From the NCBI GenBank assembly GCA_937930845.1, contig CALHBJ010000013.1:1-64000 (forward strand): 64,000 nt of DNA, written 5' to 3'. Each line of letters begins with the position of its first letter. The first letter of the stretch is position 1. Below, in pieces: positions 28,545 to 36,950 of the stretch. Position numbers and translations under genes: made by a program. The DNA is from an uncultured Rhizobiaceae group bacterium (GTDB taxonomy: Bacteria; Pseudomonadota; Alphaproteobacteria; Rhizobiales; Rhizobiaceae). The notes beneath the pieces are model-generated. The model was not told the origin of the DNA. It did no database searches and saw only the letters and a program-made list of their open reading frames with translations.

Positions 28545-29303
28545 GTGCCAGACCCTTATAATCAACCCGCTGAATTCAGTCGCAAGAAAGCGCGGCGTGC
28601 CGCCTCTGACGCTGCACAGACCATACTTTCTGACCTGGAGCGCAAGCAATCCCGCCGCAACGGGGCTGTAGCCCTGTACACCTGGGGCGCATTGGCGCTT
28701 CTGTCCGGTGCCATTGCCGCGACAATCGGCTTGCTGCCGAACTCAAACCCGTCCAACACAACCACCATCGTGGCCCAGACAGACCCTGCCCCTCGCCCAA
28801 CCCCTCCGATTGAAGTGGTGCAGGGCGTGGCTGATGAGAAAACGCCAGAAGATTTGGCTTCATCACAGACAAGTTCGCTGGATGAACTGGCCCGTTCTGC
28901 CCCCGAACCCAGCGAACCATTTTCCCGCGAAGAGGTTGATCAGGTTCTCAATGAGGCCGAACTGGAAGAAAACACAACAGCATCTGTTCCCAGAGAGAAT
29001 GAAGTGACCCCTGCTGATCAGCCCACCGCGCGCTATGGTGTGGAGATTGGTGATTCCAAAAGCGTGCCCCAATTGGCCCAGCGATACAGCGCACTCCACC
29101 GGCGGGCCGAAAACCTGTTTGCGGGTCTCACGCCTTTGGTCCGGCTGCAGGAAGACGCAACGGGGATGAGCGCACGGCTCATTGCTGGCCCCTTTTCCTC
29201 ACGCCAGGAAATGGCACAATTTTGCCGCACCATGAAGTTGCGCCTGACCGTTGAGTGTAAAGAATCGGCCTATGAGGGCGACCCCCTGGCTGACAGCCGT
29301 TGA
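28545..29303 (+). CDS. SPOR-like domain membrane protein
   Basis: 252 residues from GTG 28545 with AGGA seven bases upstream. A basic cytoplasmic start, one membrane segment (about 42-66, LYTWGALALLSGAIAATIGLL), a long Pro/Glu/Ser-rich linker, and a C-terminal domain from about 165 (ARYGVEIGDSKSVPQLAQRY...ARLIAGPFSSRQEMAQFCRTM) resembling SPOR domains that bind denuded glycan. No named homologue. Probably acts at the cell envelope; divergent from glmU. Confidence 0.65.
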   Translation: MPDPYNQPAEFSRKKARRAASDAAQTILSDLERKQSRRNGAVALYTWGALALLSGAIAATIGLLPNSNPSNTTTIVAQTDPAPRPTPPIEVVQGVADEKTPEDLASSQTSSLDELARSAPEPSEPFSREEVDQVLNEAELEENTTASVPRENEVTPADQPTARYGVEIGDSKSVPQLAQRYSALHRRAENLFAGLTPLVRLQEDATGMSARLIAGPFSSRQEMAQFCRTMKLRLTVECKESAYEGDPLADSR

Positions 29304-30261
29304 TCGGCATATTGGATTGACACAGGATACAGCACAAACAGAACGCAGCCGTGCGCTGCTGATTTTGTTCGTCATGCCGTTGTTCTTTTCAACCAACATT
29401 GTGTTTGGCCGTGCGGCCATTGATGCGGTTGAACCTTTTACGCTGGCCTTTTTGCGTTGGGGTTTTACCACGCTGATCTTATTGCCGTTCGTGGCGATCA
29501 CGCTAAAACGCGATTGGCCTCAAATTCGCAAGCTTGGGCTGCGCCTGTTGGTCATGGGATTCCTGGGCATGTGGGTATGCGGTGCGTTGGTCTACCTGGC
29601 GCTGAAATACACCAGCGCAACCAATGGCACATTGATTTACACGTCTTCTCCGGTGCTGATTATTCTTATTGAATGGGCCTTTCGAGGCCGTGCCATTGGG
29701 GTGCGTGAGGCGCTTGGTGTGACGATTGCCTTCGTGGGCGTGGTTGTCATCGTGGCGAAGGGCAGCTTTGCGCGCTTGCTGGATCTGGAATTTAATCCCG
29801 GCGATCTGATTTTCGTGGGCACTGCGATTTCCTGGGCGATATATTCAGTTGGCCTTCGAACACCGGCCCTGTCGGGGTTCCAGACATTCCCCCTGTTTGC
29901 TCTTTTGGCTGGGGCTGGTGCCCTGTTGCTGGCTCCGTTTGCCCTTGTGGAAACCATCTGGCTGCAGTCTTTTCCGCACACGGTCTCCGCCTGGACCAAC
30001 ATAACCGGAATTGTCCTCATTTCTTCATTGCTGGCATTTTCGGCCTTCCAATATGGCGTGAAAATCGTCGGCTCATCGCTGGCAGGTGTGTTTTTATATT
30101 TGTTGCCGGTCTATGGCGTCACACTGGCCATCCTGTTCCTGGGAGAGGACTTAGCGGCTTATCACGGCTGGGGCATTTTGCTTGTGCTGGGAGGCGTGGT
30201 GATGGCCACGGTGCCAGCAACCGTTTTCAAGGGTAAACGGCCAGGCCGAGGAGCGTTCTAA
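29272..30261 (+). CDS. EamA/DMT family transporter
   Basis: About 329 residues with some ten membrane segments and two EamA repeats: PLFFSTNIVFGRAAI...FLRWGFTTLILLPF, then GDLIFVGTAISWAIYSVGLR and FLYLLPVYGVTLAILFLGE. Inner-membrane exporter or permease of metabolites; substrate unknown. ATG 29272 is chosen over TTG 29251; either way it overlaps the preceding gene, suggesting coupling. Its TAA stop shares CTAA with the ccdA-like gene stop. Confidence 0.85.
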   Translation: MRATPWLTAVDRHIGLTQDTAQTERSRALLILFVMPLFFSTNIVFGRAAIDAVEPFTLAFLRWGFTTLILLPFVAITLKRDWPQIRKLGLRLLVMGFLGMWVCGALVYLALKYTSATNGTLIYTSSPVLIILIEWAFRGRAIGVREALGVTIAFVGVVVIVAKGSFARLLDLEFNPGDLIFVGTAISWAIYSVGLRTPALSGFQTFPLFALLAGAGALLLAPFALVETIWLQSFPHTVSAWTNITGIVLISSLLAFSAFQYGVKIVGSSLAGVFLYLLPVYGVTLAILFLGEDLAAYHGWGILLVLGGVVMATVPATVFKGKRPGRGAF

Positions 30262-31019
30262 CCGATCGTGCCCAGAGCCGGGAATGTTTCCAGCAGGAAG
30301 AAAGCGAATGCGGCCATCCAGCCAGACATGAATGCAATTCCGGTCAAAACCAGAAGGGCACCCATAAGCTTTTCCACCGTGCCCAGATGACGCTTAAATC
30401 GGCTGAGAAACCGCATGAACGGGCCTGCAAACAAGGCGGCCAGCATGAAGGGCACACCCAGCCCTAATGAATACACCCCCAACAGAAAAGCGCCCTCGCC
30501 CACGGTTTCGCGGCTGCTGGCAACTCCTAAAATAACCCCCAGAATAGGGCCGATACACGGGGTCCAGCCAAAAGCGAATGCGAGCCCCATGACATATGAA
30601 CCAACACCGCCGGCGCTGCGCACCACATCATCGCTGACCTGAAAACGGGCTTCACGATAAAGCAGCCCGATTCGAAACAGGCCGAGGAAATGGCAGCCCA
30701 TCAAAATGATCAGCACACCTGCAATGGTCGACAGGATTTCCTGGTTTTGGCGCACGATTTGAGAAAAGCTCGATGCCCCCGCGCCCAGTGCGACGAACAC
30801 GGTGGTGAAACCTAGGACGAACAACCCGGCATTGATCAGTGCCTTGCGCCGCACATTTGAAGCAATTGTGGCCGTTCCATCGGGACCGGCAATCACTTCA
30901 TCCAGGGACACGCCGGCCAGATAGGTCAGGTAAGGTGGAACCAGCGGCAGCACACAGGGCGACAGGAATGAAAGTGTTCCTGCGAAAAAGACAACATACA
31001 GGGCAATATCTGTGGTCAT
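30258..31019 (-). CDS. ccdA: CcdA/DsbD-like thiol-reduction membrane protein
   Basis: 253 residues, six membrane segments. The paired cysteines of the family are present: LSFLSPCVLPLVPPYLTYLAG and AFGWTPCIGPILG. CcdA passes electrons from cytoplasmic thioredoxin across the membrane, usually for cytochrome c maturation. No other ccm gene is nearby. A short palindrome lies about 80 bases upstream. Confidence 0.85.
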   Translation of the reverse strand: MTTDIALYVVFFAGTLSFLSPCVLPLVPPYLTYLAGVSLDEVIAGPDGTATIASNVRRKALINAGLFVLGFTTVFVALGAGASSFSQIVRQNQEILSTIAGVLIILMGCHFLGLFRIGLLYREARFQVSDDVVRSAGGVGSYVMGLAFAFGWTPCIGPILGVILGVASSRETVGEGAFLLGVYSLGLGVPFMLAALFAGPFMRFLSRFKRHLGTVEKLMGALLVLTGIAFMSGWMAAFAFFLLETFPALGTIG

Positions 31020-31095
31020 TATGGATATCGGATCCCGAATTTTTATCTATTGAGCCTGTTTAGCCGGGACAGTGCGAAATGGACACCCAAAGCTT

Positions 31096-31111
31096 GTCAC
31101 GCCTGCGTGAC
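31096..31111. repeat. 7-bp inverted repeat upstream of ccdA
   Basis: GTCACGC and GCGTGAC are separated by two bases. The site lies 77 bases before the ccdA-like start in a 245-base gap (31020-31264) that otherwise holds the tRNA promoter. A possible dimeric regulator site; regulator unknown. Confidence 0.35.
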
Positions 31112-31195
31112 GACCATGTGGGAGGGTTTTGGGCGTACAAAACGTCGCGGAAACCATTTTTTCAAATTATTTTGGCCCAACTCCATTTCACCCGC

Positions 31196-31224
31196 TTGAC
31201 CCAAACGCAAGCTTTGCCTATTGC
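31196..31224 (+). promoter_or_regulatory. Sigma70-type promoter of tRNA-Lys
   Basis: TTGACC (31196-31201) and TATTGC (31219-31224) are spaced by 17 bases, a good housekeeping promoter. Predicted start near 31231, about 35 bases before the mature tRNA. Confidence 0.6.
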
Positions 31225-31264
31225 CTTGCCAGTCCAAGGTCGTCACTTACTCGCGCCGACCCGG

Positions 31265-31340
31265 GAGCCCGTAGCTCAGTTGGTAGAGCGCTTGACTTTT
31301 AATCAGGATGTCCACGGTTCGAATCCGTGCGGGCTCACCA
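31265..31340 (+). tRNA. tRNA-Lys (anticodon UUU)
   Basis: A 76-base cloverleaf: acceptor GAGCCCG pairs with CGGGCTC, D-arm TAGCTCAGTTGGTAGAGC, anticodon loop CTTTTAA with TTT at 31298-31300, T-arm CACGGTTCGAATCCGTG, and an encoded ACCA end. No element is inserted here. tgt follows 36 bases later. Confidence 0.98.
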
Positions 31341-31376
31341 TTTTCCCATTACTTTCAAATCGGTTATCCCGGTCCC

Positions 31377-32534
31377 ATGAACGAACAAGACCGCACGAGC
31401 GCTGATTTTTCCTTCACCATTTCCGCAACGGATGGAAATGCCCGGCGTGGCGCCATCTCCACGCGGCGTGGCACCATTCGCACCCCTGCCTATATGCCCG
31501 TTGGCACCGCAGGTACGGTCAAGGCCATGTATATGGACCAGGTGCGCGATCTCGGTGCGGATGTTATTTTGGGCAATACCTATCATCTGATGTTGCGCCC
31601 AGGTGCAGAACGGGTGAACCGGCTAGGCGGGTTGCATGAATTTGCCCGCTGGCCGCACCCGATATTGACTGATTCCGGCGGTTTTCAGGTGATGTCGCTG
31701 GCCCAGTTACGCAAAATGAGCGAATCCGGCGTTACGTTTAAATCCCACATAGACGGGGCGAAATTTGAACTGACACCAGAACGTTCTGTGGAGATCCAGG
31801 GGCTGCTCGACAGCGATATTCAAATGCAACTCGACGAGTGCATTGCGCTGCCCGCCGATGTTTCCGAAATCCGCCGCGCCATGGAACTGTCCCTGCGTTG
31901 GGCAGAACGGTCCAAGACGGCGTTTTTAACCCAAAGCGACCATTCGGCCCGCGCTTTGTTTGGAATCGTGCAGGGTGGCGACAATGCGGCGTTACGGCTT
32001 GAATCTGCAGCAGCCCTGCGGGCCCTGGATTTGAAGGGATATTCGATTGGTGGTCTGGCAGTGGGTGAGCCGCAGGAAGTCATGCTGGAAATGCTGGATG
32101 TCACCTGCCCCGCATTACCGGAAGAAAAACCGCGTTATCTGATGGGTGTGGGCACGCCTGATGATCTTTTGAAGTCCATTGCCCGCGGTGTCGACATGTT
32201 TGATTGTGTCATGCCCACACGGGCCGGACGCCATGGCACGGCCTATACCCGGCACGGCAAAATTAATTTGCGCAATGCGCGCCATGCCGAAGATCACAGG
32301 CCACTGGATGAAGAATCCTCATGTCCGGCGGCGCGGGAGTATAGCCGTGCCTATTTGCACCATCTGGTACGCGCCAATGAAGCTCTGGGCGGAATGCTGC
32401 TCACATGGAACAATTTGTCTTACTATCAAGACCTTATGCAGGGCGCGCGCGATGCTATCGAAGCAACGGCCTATGGCGACTATATGGCGCGCACAACGCA
32501 AATGTGGGAACGCGGAGACATTCCCGCGCTTTAA
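31377..32534 (+). CDS. tgt: tRNA-guanine transglycosylase, zinc site lost
   Basis: 385 residues from ATG 31377; an earlier in-frame start would lie inside the tRNA. It exchanges guanine-34 for preQ1 in queuosine tRNAs. Asp99 (DSGGFQVMS), the [10 protein letters not shown]-like loop ([11 protein letters not shown]) and nucleophile Asp276 ([14 protein letters not shown]) are present. The usual CxCxxC...H zinc site is not: by alignment to the Zymomonas enzyme the four ligands read Ser314, Cys316, Ala319 and Asn345. Frame and length are intact, so this is a real substitution and may be lineage-wide. Together with queA it indicates queuosine modification. Confidence 0.93.
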   Translation: MNEQDRTSADFSFTISATDGNARRGAISTRRGTIRTPAYMPVGTAGTVKAMYMDQVRDLGADVILGNTYHLMLRPGAERVNRLGGLHEFARWPHPILTDSGGFQVMSLAQLRKMSESGVTFKSHIDGAKFELTPERSVEIQGLLDSDIQMQLDECIALPADVSEIRRAMELSLRWAERSKTAFLTQSDHSARALFGIVQGGDNAALRLESAAALRALDLKGYSIGGLAVGEPQEVMLEMLDVTCPALPEEKPRYLMGVGTPDDLLKSIARGVDMFDCVMPTRAGRHGTAYTRHGKINLRNARHAEDHRPLDEESSCPAAREYSRAYLHHLVRANEALGGMLLTWNNLSYYQDLMQGARDAIEATAYGDYMARTTQMWERGDIPAL

Positions 32535-32548
32535 GACGATTGCGACCT

Positions 32549-32977
32549 TTAAGTCGCCTGGGCTTTTCCCTCCAGCATTTGCACACCGTGAATACGCCAG
32601 GATTTGTCACTGGCCTGTTTCAGGGCGTAAAGCGCGACCCATTCCTTGCCCAACGGGCCGGTGAACAATACTTCCTGGTACAGCAGACCCGCTTCCACTT
32701 TGCTGCGCCCAAACGACCAGTTTGTTGCGCCGTAAAGAGCGCCATAGCCGCGCTTCACCATCGTGATAAAGCGTTCGCTGGACCCAAACACCTGTTGCAG
32801 ATTGGGCGCGGCATGGCTGAAAGCTTTGTCGTGATTGCGTGCTTTAAAGGCGCTGATCTGGCTGTCGATCACAGCTTGAGCCTTGGCCGATTGTTCAGGG
32901 GTTTGGGCCGTGGCTAAAGGCGCAAAAGCCAATGATGCGGACACAAAGGCAGCACCCAACACATAACGAACCTGCAT
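32549..32977 (-). CDS. DUF4864 periplasmic protein
   Basis: 142 residues with a signal peptide (about 1-24, cleavage after ATA or TAQ) and the DUF4864 pattern VIDSQISAFKARNHDKAFSHAAPNLQQVFG...RGYGALY...FTGPLGKEWVALYAL. Function unknown. AAGGAG-type ribosome-binding site before ATG. Convergent with tgt, 14 bases apart. Confidence 0.8.
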   Translation of the reverse strand: MQVRYVLGAAFVSASLAFAPLATAQTPEQSAKAQAVIDSQISAFKARNHDKAFSHAAPNLQQVFGSSERFITMVKRGYGALYGATNWSFGRSKVEAGLLYQEVLFTGPLGKEWVALYALKQASDKSWRIHGVQMLEGKAQAT

Positions 32978-33053
32978 ACTGATTCTCCTTCAATCGACCA
33001 AAGTCTGGCATATGAAGGAGAAACGGGCCATTGGGGCACATGGTTTCACAGGT

Positions 33054-34124
33054 TCAGGGATTTTTTACCTCGGCTGGGAACAAAAGCGACGAATCCCCGT
33101 AGGAATAGAATCTGTATTCATTGTCGATGGCATGTTGATAGGCATTGCGCATGGTTTCGCGGCCCGCAAAAGCGCTGACCAACATGAATAATGTGGATCT
33201 GGGTAAGTGGAAATTCGTCATCAATGCGTCGGCGGCCTTGAAGCTGAATCCCGGGGTGATGAATATATCCGTCTCGCCATGCCACGGCACAAATGTGCCA
33301 TCTTCTTCAACCGCGCTTTCCAACAGTCTTAGCGAAGTGGTGCCAACGCAGATCAAACGGCCATCATTTGACCGTACACGGTTAAGCGCTGCGGCTGTTT
33401 CAGCGCTTATTGTGCCGGATTCCACATGCATTTTGTGGTCGTTGGTGTCGTCCACTTTTACCGGCAAAAACGTGCCTGCCCCCACATGCAGTGTAACCGC
33501 GTGGCGTTCGATACCGGCTCTATCTAATGCCTCAAACAATTCGGGCGTGAAGTGCAATCCGGCTGTGGGTGCCGCGACCGCGCCATCTTTGGCCGCGTAG
33601 ATTGTTTGATAATCCTTGTGGTCGCGCGCATCGGTGGCGCGTTTGCTCGCGATATAGGGCGGCAAAGGAATTTCACCGGCTTCCACAAGGGCTGCATCCA
33701 ATTGCGGGCCGCTTAGATTGAATTGAAAAACGACCTCGCCCGCATCGCGTTTTTCAGTTGCAATTGCTTTTAGACCTGCTGCTCCGAAATCAACCAGTTC
33801 TCCCACGGCCAGTTTTTTTGAACCGCGCACAAATGCGTGCCAGGTGTCGCCAGAAGTTCGCAGATGAAGCGTAACGCCCAGATGGGCAATAACACCATTT
33901 CGATCCCTGGTGCCCTGCAATTGTGCTGGAATGACCCGCGTATCATTGAAAATCAGCGCATCGCCCTTGCGCAACAGGCCAGGCAGATTGCTGACCGTCA
34001 GATTTTCGAACTCGTCCACCTGGCCGCCATTGACCAACAATAACCGTGCGGAATCACGTGGGATGGCTGGCCGCAGGGCGATGTTCTTCTCAGGTAATTC
34101 GAAATCGAATTCATCGACACGCAT
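33054..34124 (-). CDS. queA: QueA, queuosine pathway isomerase
   Basis: 356 residues from ATG 34124, giving the standard [20 protein letters not shown] opening; the longer frame would start inside the terminator at 34146-34176. Motifs DARLLL-like ([11 protein letters not shown]), [20 protein letters not shown] and LHVGAGTF(L)PVK are present. It adds an epoxycyclopentanediol from S-adenosylmethionine to preQ1-tRNA, after TGT. Confidence 0.95.
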   Translation of the reverse strand: MRVDEFDFELPEKNIALRPAIPRDSARLLLVNGGQVDEFENLTVSNLPGLLRKGDALIFNDTRVIPAQLQGTRDRNGVIAHLGVTLHLRTSGDTWHAFVRGSKKLAVGELVDFGAAGLKAIATEKRDAGEVVFQFNLSGPQLDAALVEAGEIPLPPYIASKRATDARDHKDYQTIYAAKDGAVAAPTAGLHFTPELFEALDRAGIERHAVTLHVGAGTFLPVKVDDTNDHKMHVESGTISAETAAALNRVRSNDGRLICVGTTSLRLLESAVEEDGTFVPWHGETDIFITPGFSFKAADALMTNFHLPRSTLFMLVSAFAGRETMRNAYQHAIDNEYRFYSYGDSSLLFPAEVKNP

Positions 34125-34145
34125 GGGAGACGGGCTTTCCAAACC

Positions 34146-34176
34146 AAAAGTGGCGGAGCCCGGCCCCGCCACTTTT
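34146..34176 (-). terminator. Intrinsic terminator between ppi and queA
   Basis: AAAAGTGGCGG (34146-34156) pairs perfectly over 11 bases with CCGCCACTTTT (34166-34176); loop of nine bases. On the minus strand it lies 20 bases after the cyclophilin stop and ends in TTTT; it also reads as a terminator on the plus strand. It separates the cyclophilin genes from queA. Confidence 0.8.
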
Positions 34177-34196
34177 ACAAATTGCAACTGTGCCGA

Positions 34197-34670
34197 TTAA
34201 GCGTCAGCCGCCACTTTCATGGTGACAATCTTGTCGGGTGACGGCACCGGCTCGCCACGGGCGAACTTGTCCACATTGTCCATGCCTTCGATCACACGGC
34301 CCCAGGCTGTGTACTGGCGATCCAGGAAACGCACGTCATCAAAGCAGATGAAGAACTGGGAATTTGCGCTGTCCGGGCTCTGGGAACGCGCCATGGAGCA
34401 CACACCGCGCACGTGGGGTTCGTCGTTGAATTCGGCTTTCAGGTTGGGCTTGTCCGAACCGCCGGTGCCAGTGCCTGTGGGGTCGCCGCCCTGGGCCATA
34501 AAATCATCGATCACGCGGTGAAACACCACGCCATCATAAAAGCCTTCACGCGCTAGTTCTTTAATATGTTTCACATGGTTAGGTGCCTGATCGGGCAGGC
34601 ATTCAATGACCACGGTGCCCTGGGACGTTTCCATAATGAGTGTGTTTTCGGGGTCTTTATAATCCGCCAT
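34197..34670 (-). CDS. Cytoplasmic cyclophilin-type prolyl isomerase
   Basis: 157 residues, no signal peptide. Cyclophilin motifs: VVFHRVIDDFMAQGGDPTGTGTGG with the catalytic Arg, RGVCSMARSQSPDSANSQFFI, and AWGRVIEGMDNVDKF. It catalyses cis-trans isomerisation of proline bonds. Paired with an exported paralogue 25 bases upstream, the common PpiB/PpiA-like duo. Confidence 0.93.
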   Translation of the reverse strand: MADYKDPENTLIMETSQGTVVIECLPDQAPNHVKHIKELAREGFYDGVVFHRVIDDFMAQGGDPTGTGTGGSDKPNLKAEFNDEPHVRGVCSMARSQSPDSANSQFFICFDDVRFLDRQYTAWGRVIEGMDNVDKFARGEPVPSPDKIVTMKVAADA

Positions 34671-34695
34671 TTTGAAATCCTGTTATTTGAAATGG

Positions 34696-35250
34696 TTAGT
34701 ATTTATCTGCTGTGCGCATTTTCACAATTGTATCGGGGTTCTGTACGGAGCCATTTGCGGCATTGGAACCCTTTTTGATCTGGTCAACATGCTCCATGCC
34801 TTTCAGCACGCGGCCAAATACAGTGTATTGGTTGTTGAGATGGGGCGCTTCAGCAAACATGATGAAGAATTGCGAATTGGCGCTGTTGGGGTTTTGCGAG
34901 CGGGCCATGCCCAAAACACCACGGCTAAAGGAAGTGCTGGAAAATTCTGCTTTCAAATCTGGCAGTTGTGAGCCGCCTGTGCCATCGCCGCGCGGGTCGC
35001 CAGTTTGTGCCATAAACCCATCAATGACCCGGTGAAACTTCAATCCATCGTAAAAGCCCTGGTTTGCAAGCCCGGCAATGCGCTTCACATGGTTAGGCGC
35101 AACCTTTGGCAGCAGTTCAATTTCCACCTGGCCGGATTTCAAATCCAGCAACAGCGTATTGGCCTTGTCAGCAGCCCAGGAGGCCGTTGCCATGCCTGAT
35201 GCCAGGCAAAGTGTCAGAGCCGCGAAGGCGGCAGTCTTCAGTTTGAACAT
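34696..35250 (-). CDS. Exported cyclophilin-type prolyl isomerase
   Basis: 184 residues with a signal peptide (about 1-26, AALTLCLASGMATASWAADK). The same cyclophilin motifs are present (KFHRVIDGFMAQTGDPRGDGTGG, MARSQNPNSANSQFFIMF, VFGRVLKGMEHVDQI). Probably a periplasmic folding helper. Lies 32 bases downstream of coaD and in line with the cytoplasmic paralogue. Confidence 0.92.
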   Translation of the reverse strand: MFKLKTAAFAALTLCLASGMATASWAADKANTLLLDLKSGQVEIELLPKVAPNHVKRIAGLANQGFYDGLKFHRVIDGFMAQTGDPRGDGTGGSQLPDLKAEFSSTSFSRGVLGMARSQNPNSANSQFFIMFAEAPHLNNQYTVFGRVLKGMEHVDQIKKGSNAANGSVQNPDTIVKMRTADKY

Positions 35251-35282
35251 TAGTTTCTCCGCAGATGGTTGATTGGGTGAGA

Positions 35283-35768
35283 TCAGTTGAATTTCTTGGC
35301 GATTGCGTCAACAACGGATTGAGGAACGAATGGGGACACATCTCCCCCCATTCCCGCGATCTGGCGTACAAGAGTGGCTGTTATGGGGCGTGATTCCGGG
35401 CTGGAGGGCAAAAACACCGTTTGCACCTCATCGCTCATCGCGCCATTCATGCCCGCCATCTGCATCTCATAGTCGAGATCAGTTCCGTCTCGCAGGCCCC
35501 GCAGCAACAATGTGCATTGTGCGGCTTTGGCCGCGTCCACAACCAGATTGTTGAACGATTCCACCGATACCCGCGCCCGCAATGCCTGGGGCAGTAATTC
35601 TTCAATCAACGCCTTGCGCTCATCAAATGTGAACAGACCCATTTTGGAGGAATGTACGCCGATTGCGATGACGATTTCGTCAGCAATGGCCATGCCTTGA
35701 AGAAGTATGTCTAAATGCCCGTTCGTGAACGGATCAAAAGAACCGGGATAATAAGCGCGTTTTTTCAT
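35283..35768 (-). CDS. coaD: Phosphopantetheine adenylyltransferase
   Basis: 161 residues from ATG 35768. Nucleotidyltransferase motif [14 protein letters not shown] near the start, then [48 protein letters not shown] and [13 protein letters not shown]. It makes dephospho-CoA from 4'-phosphopantetheine and ATP. First gene of the coaD-ppi-ppi set. Confidence 0.95.
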   Translation of the reverse strand: MKKRAYYPGSFDPFTNGHLDILLQGMAIADEIVIAIGVHSSKMGLFTFDERKALIEELLPQALRARVSVESFNNLVVDAAKAAQCTLLLRGLRDGTDLDYEMQMAGMNGAMSDEVQTVFLPSSPESRPITATLVRQIAGMGGDVSPFVPQSVVDAIAKKFN

Positions 35769-35828
35769 GCCCGTCACATAGTGCGGCACGCCCTGAAAGG
35801 CAAACCGTCTACGGGTAAAACTGAAAGC

Positions 35829-36464
35829 CTAATTTCGACTAAGGGCCAGCCACAAACCGCCGCCAATCATCATCGTGCCGGCGCCATTTTCTGCCAAGCG
35901 AATATTGCGCTGGGTCAACAGCCCGCCCGCGCGCCCTGCAGCAATGGCGTAAGCGCTGTCCAACAGGGTTGCCAATCCCATGAACAGCAACCCAAATGCC
36001 ATTGTCTGCAATGCTGTATTACCGGCAGGATCGATGAATTGCGGTAGGAAAGCGCCAAAAAACACCAGCACTTTGGGGTTGGACAGGACGACAATAAATC
36101 CCTGCCAAAACATAGACTTATCCGGCTTCGCGGCGGCATCCTCAGACGGCGTGACCAGCATTCCATCGGAGCGGATGAATTTATAACCCAGCCAGATCAG
36201 ATAGGCAGCGCCAGCCAACCGCACCCAATCAAACACCCAGGCTAGTGTGGTCGTTAGTGCTTCAAGTCCTAAAGCCAGCAGGCCCAACAGCAAAATCAGG
36301 CCCAGTTGTGTGCCGGCAATGTTTATCAAACCGGCGCGCGCACCATAGCGCAAACTGTTGGCAATGATCACGGTCACGGTTGGTCCAGGTACAATCAAAA
36401 TCGCAATGCTGGCCAACACAAATGTGAAAACGGTTCCAAATTCTGCACCTAATATTTCCTGCAT
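35829..36464 (-). CDS. LysE/RhtB family exporter
   Basis: 211 residues from ATG 36464, preceded by AAAGGA; the longer frame is rejected because its extension is polar and unlike the family. Six membrane segments with the LysE signature IAILIVPGPTVTVIIANSLRYGARAGL and GFIVVLSNPKVLVFFGAFLPQFI. Probably exports amino acids or related small molecules; substrate unknown. Confidence 0.88.
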   Translation of the reverse strand: MQEILGAEFGTVFTFVLASIAILIVPGPTVTVIIANSLRYGARAGLINIAGTQLGLILLLGLLALGLEALTTTLAWVFDWVRLAGAAYLIWLGYKFIRSDGMLVTPSEDAAAKPDKSMFWQGFIVVLSNPKVLVFFGAFLPQFIDPAGNTALQTMAFGLLFMGLATLLDSAYAIAAGRAGGLLTQRNIRLAENGAGTMMIGGGLWLALSRN

Positions 36465-36619
36465 CTTCACATTCCTTTGAATCGTCGTGTGCATTTGCGC
36501 ACTGGAATTGCCCATGGAATTTCCCATGTAAGGGTCACCGGAGCCTAGTGCTCTCAAAAACAAACGCAAAGAACGCAAATATTTTTTCGCACCAGCGATA
36601 ATTTAAAAGGAACAGAAAA

Positions 36620-36784
36620 ATGATCACCGCGGCAGCAATAGCAGGAGCGATATGGGCCGTAACCGTTCTCCACCTTCAATCCGATTCATCGAGCACCGAT
36701 GTTTCGATGCGCGAATGGTGGAAACTTGGCAGTTACATCAACGATGGTTACGTCGAAGATGCAAACCAGGAGGAAAGATCATGA
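36620..36784 (+). CDS. Tiny membrane-anchored protein A
   Basis: 54 residues, unknown. Starts MITAAAIAGAIWAVTVLHLQ, a short hydrophobic anchor, followed by a polar, acidic tail with REWWKLGSYINDGYVEDANQEE. ATG has AAGGAA upstream. Its TGA stop overlaps the next start by ATGA, showing translational coupling with protein B. Lies in the divergent gap between the LysE gene and gyrA. Confidence 0.6.
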   Translation: MITAAAIAGAIWAVTVLHLQSDSSSTDVSMREWWKLGSYINDGYVEDANQEERS

Positions 36785-36930
36785 GCCTTATCGCATTTGC
36801 ATTCACCATGGTTTCAATGCTGATCGTATCCACATTGATCACAATGCTTCGCCAAAACGATACGAAACAATCCCGTGCCGCGATTTATCAATCCAATCGC
36901 GACACGAATGATCATAAACGCCTGAAGTAA
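36781..36930 (+). CDS. Tiny membrane protein B, coupled to A
   Basis: 49 residues, unknown. One membrane segment (about 3-23, LIAFAFTMVSMLIVSTLITM) followed by a basic, polar cytoplasmic or periplasmic tail ending in DTNDHKRLK. A strong AGGAGG ribosome-binding site sits within the end of gene A. It is convergent with gyrA, ending 20 bases from its stop. Confidence 0.65.
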   Translation: MSLIAFAFTMVSMLIVSTLITMLRQNDTKQSRAAIYQSNRDTNDHKRLK

Positions 36931-36950
36931 GACCAAAACTGCCGGTCAGG

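Noticed and set aside
31079-31405. Open frame running through tRNA-Lys
   Set aside because: Crosses the tRNA and the tgt start; not protein-like.
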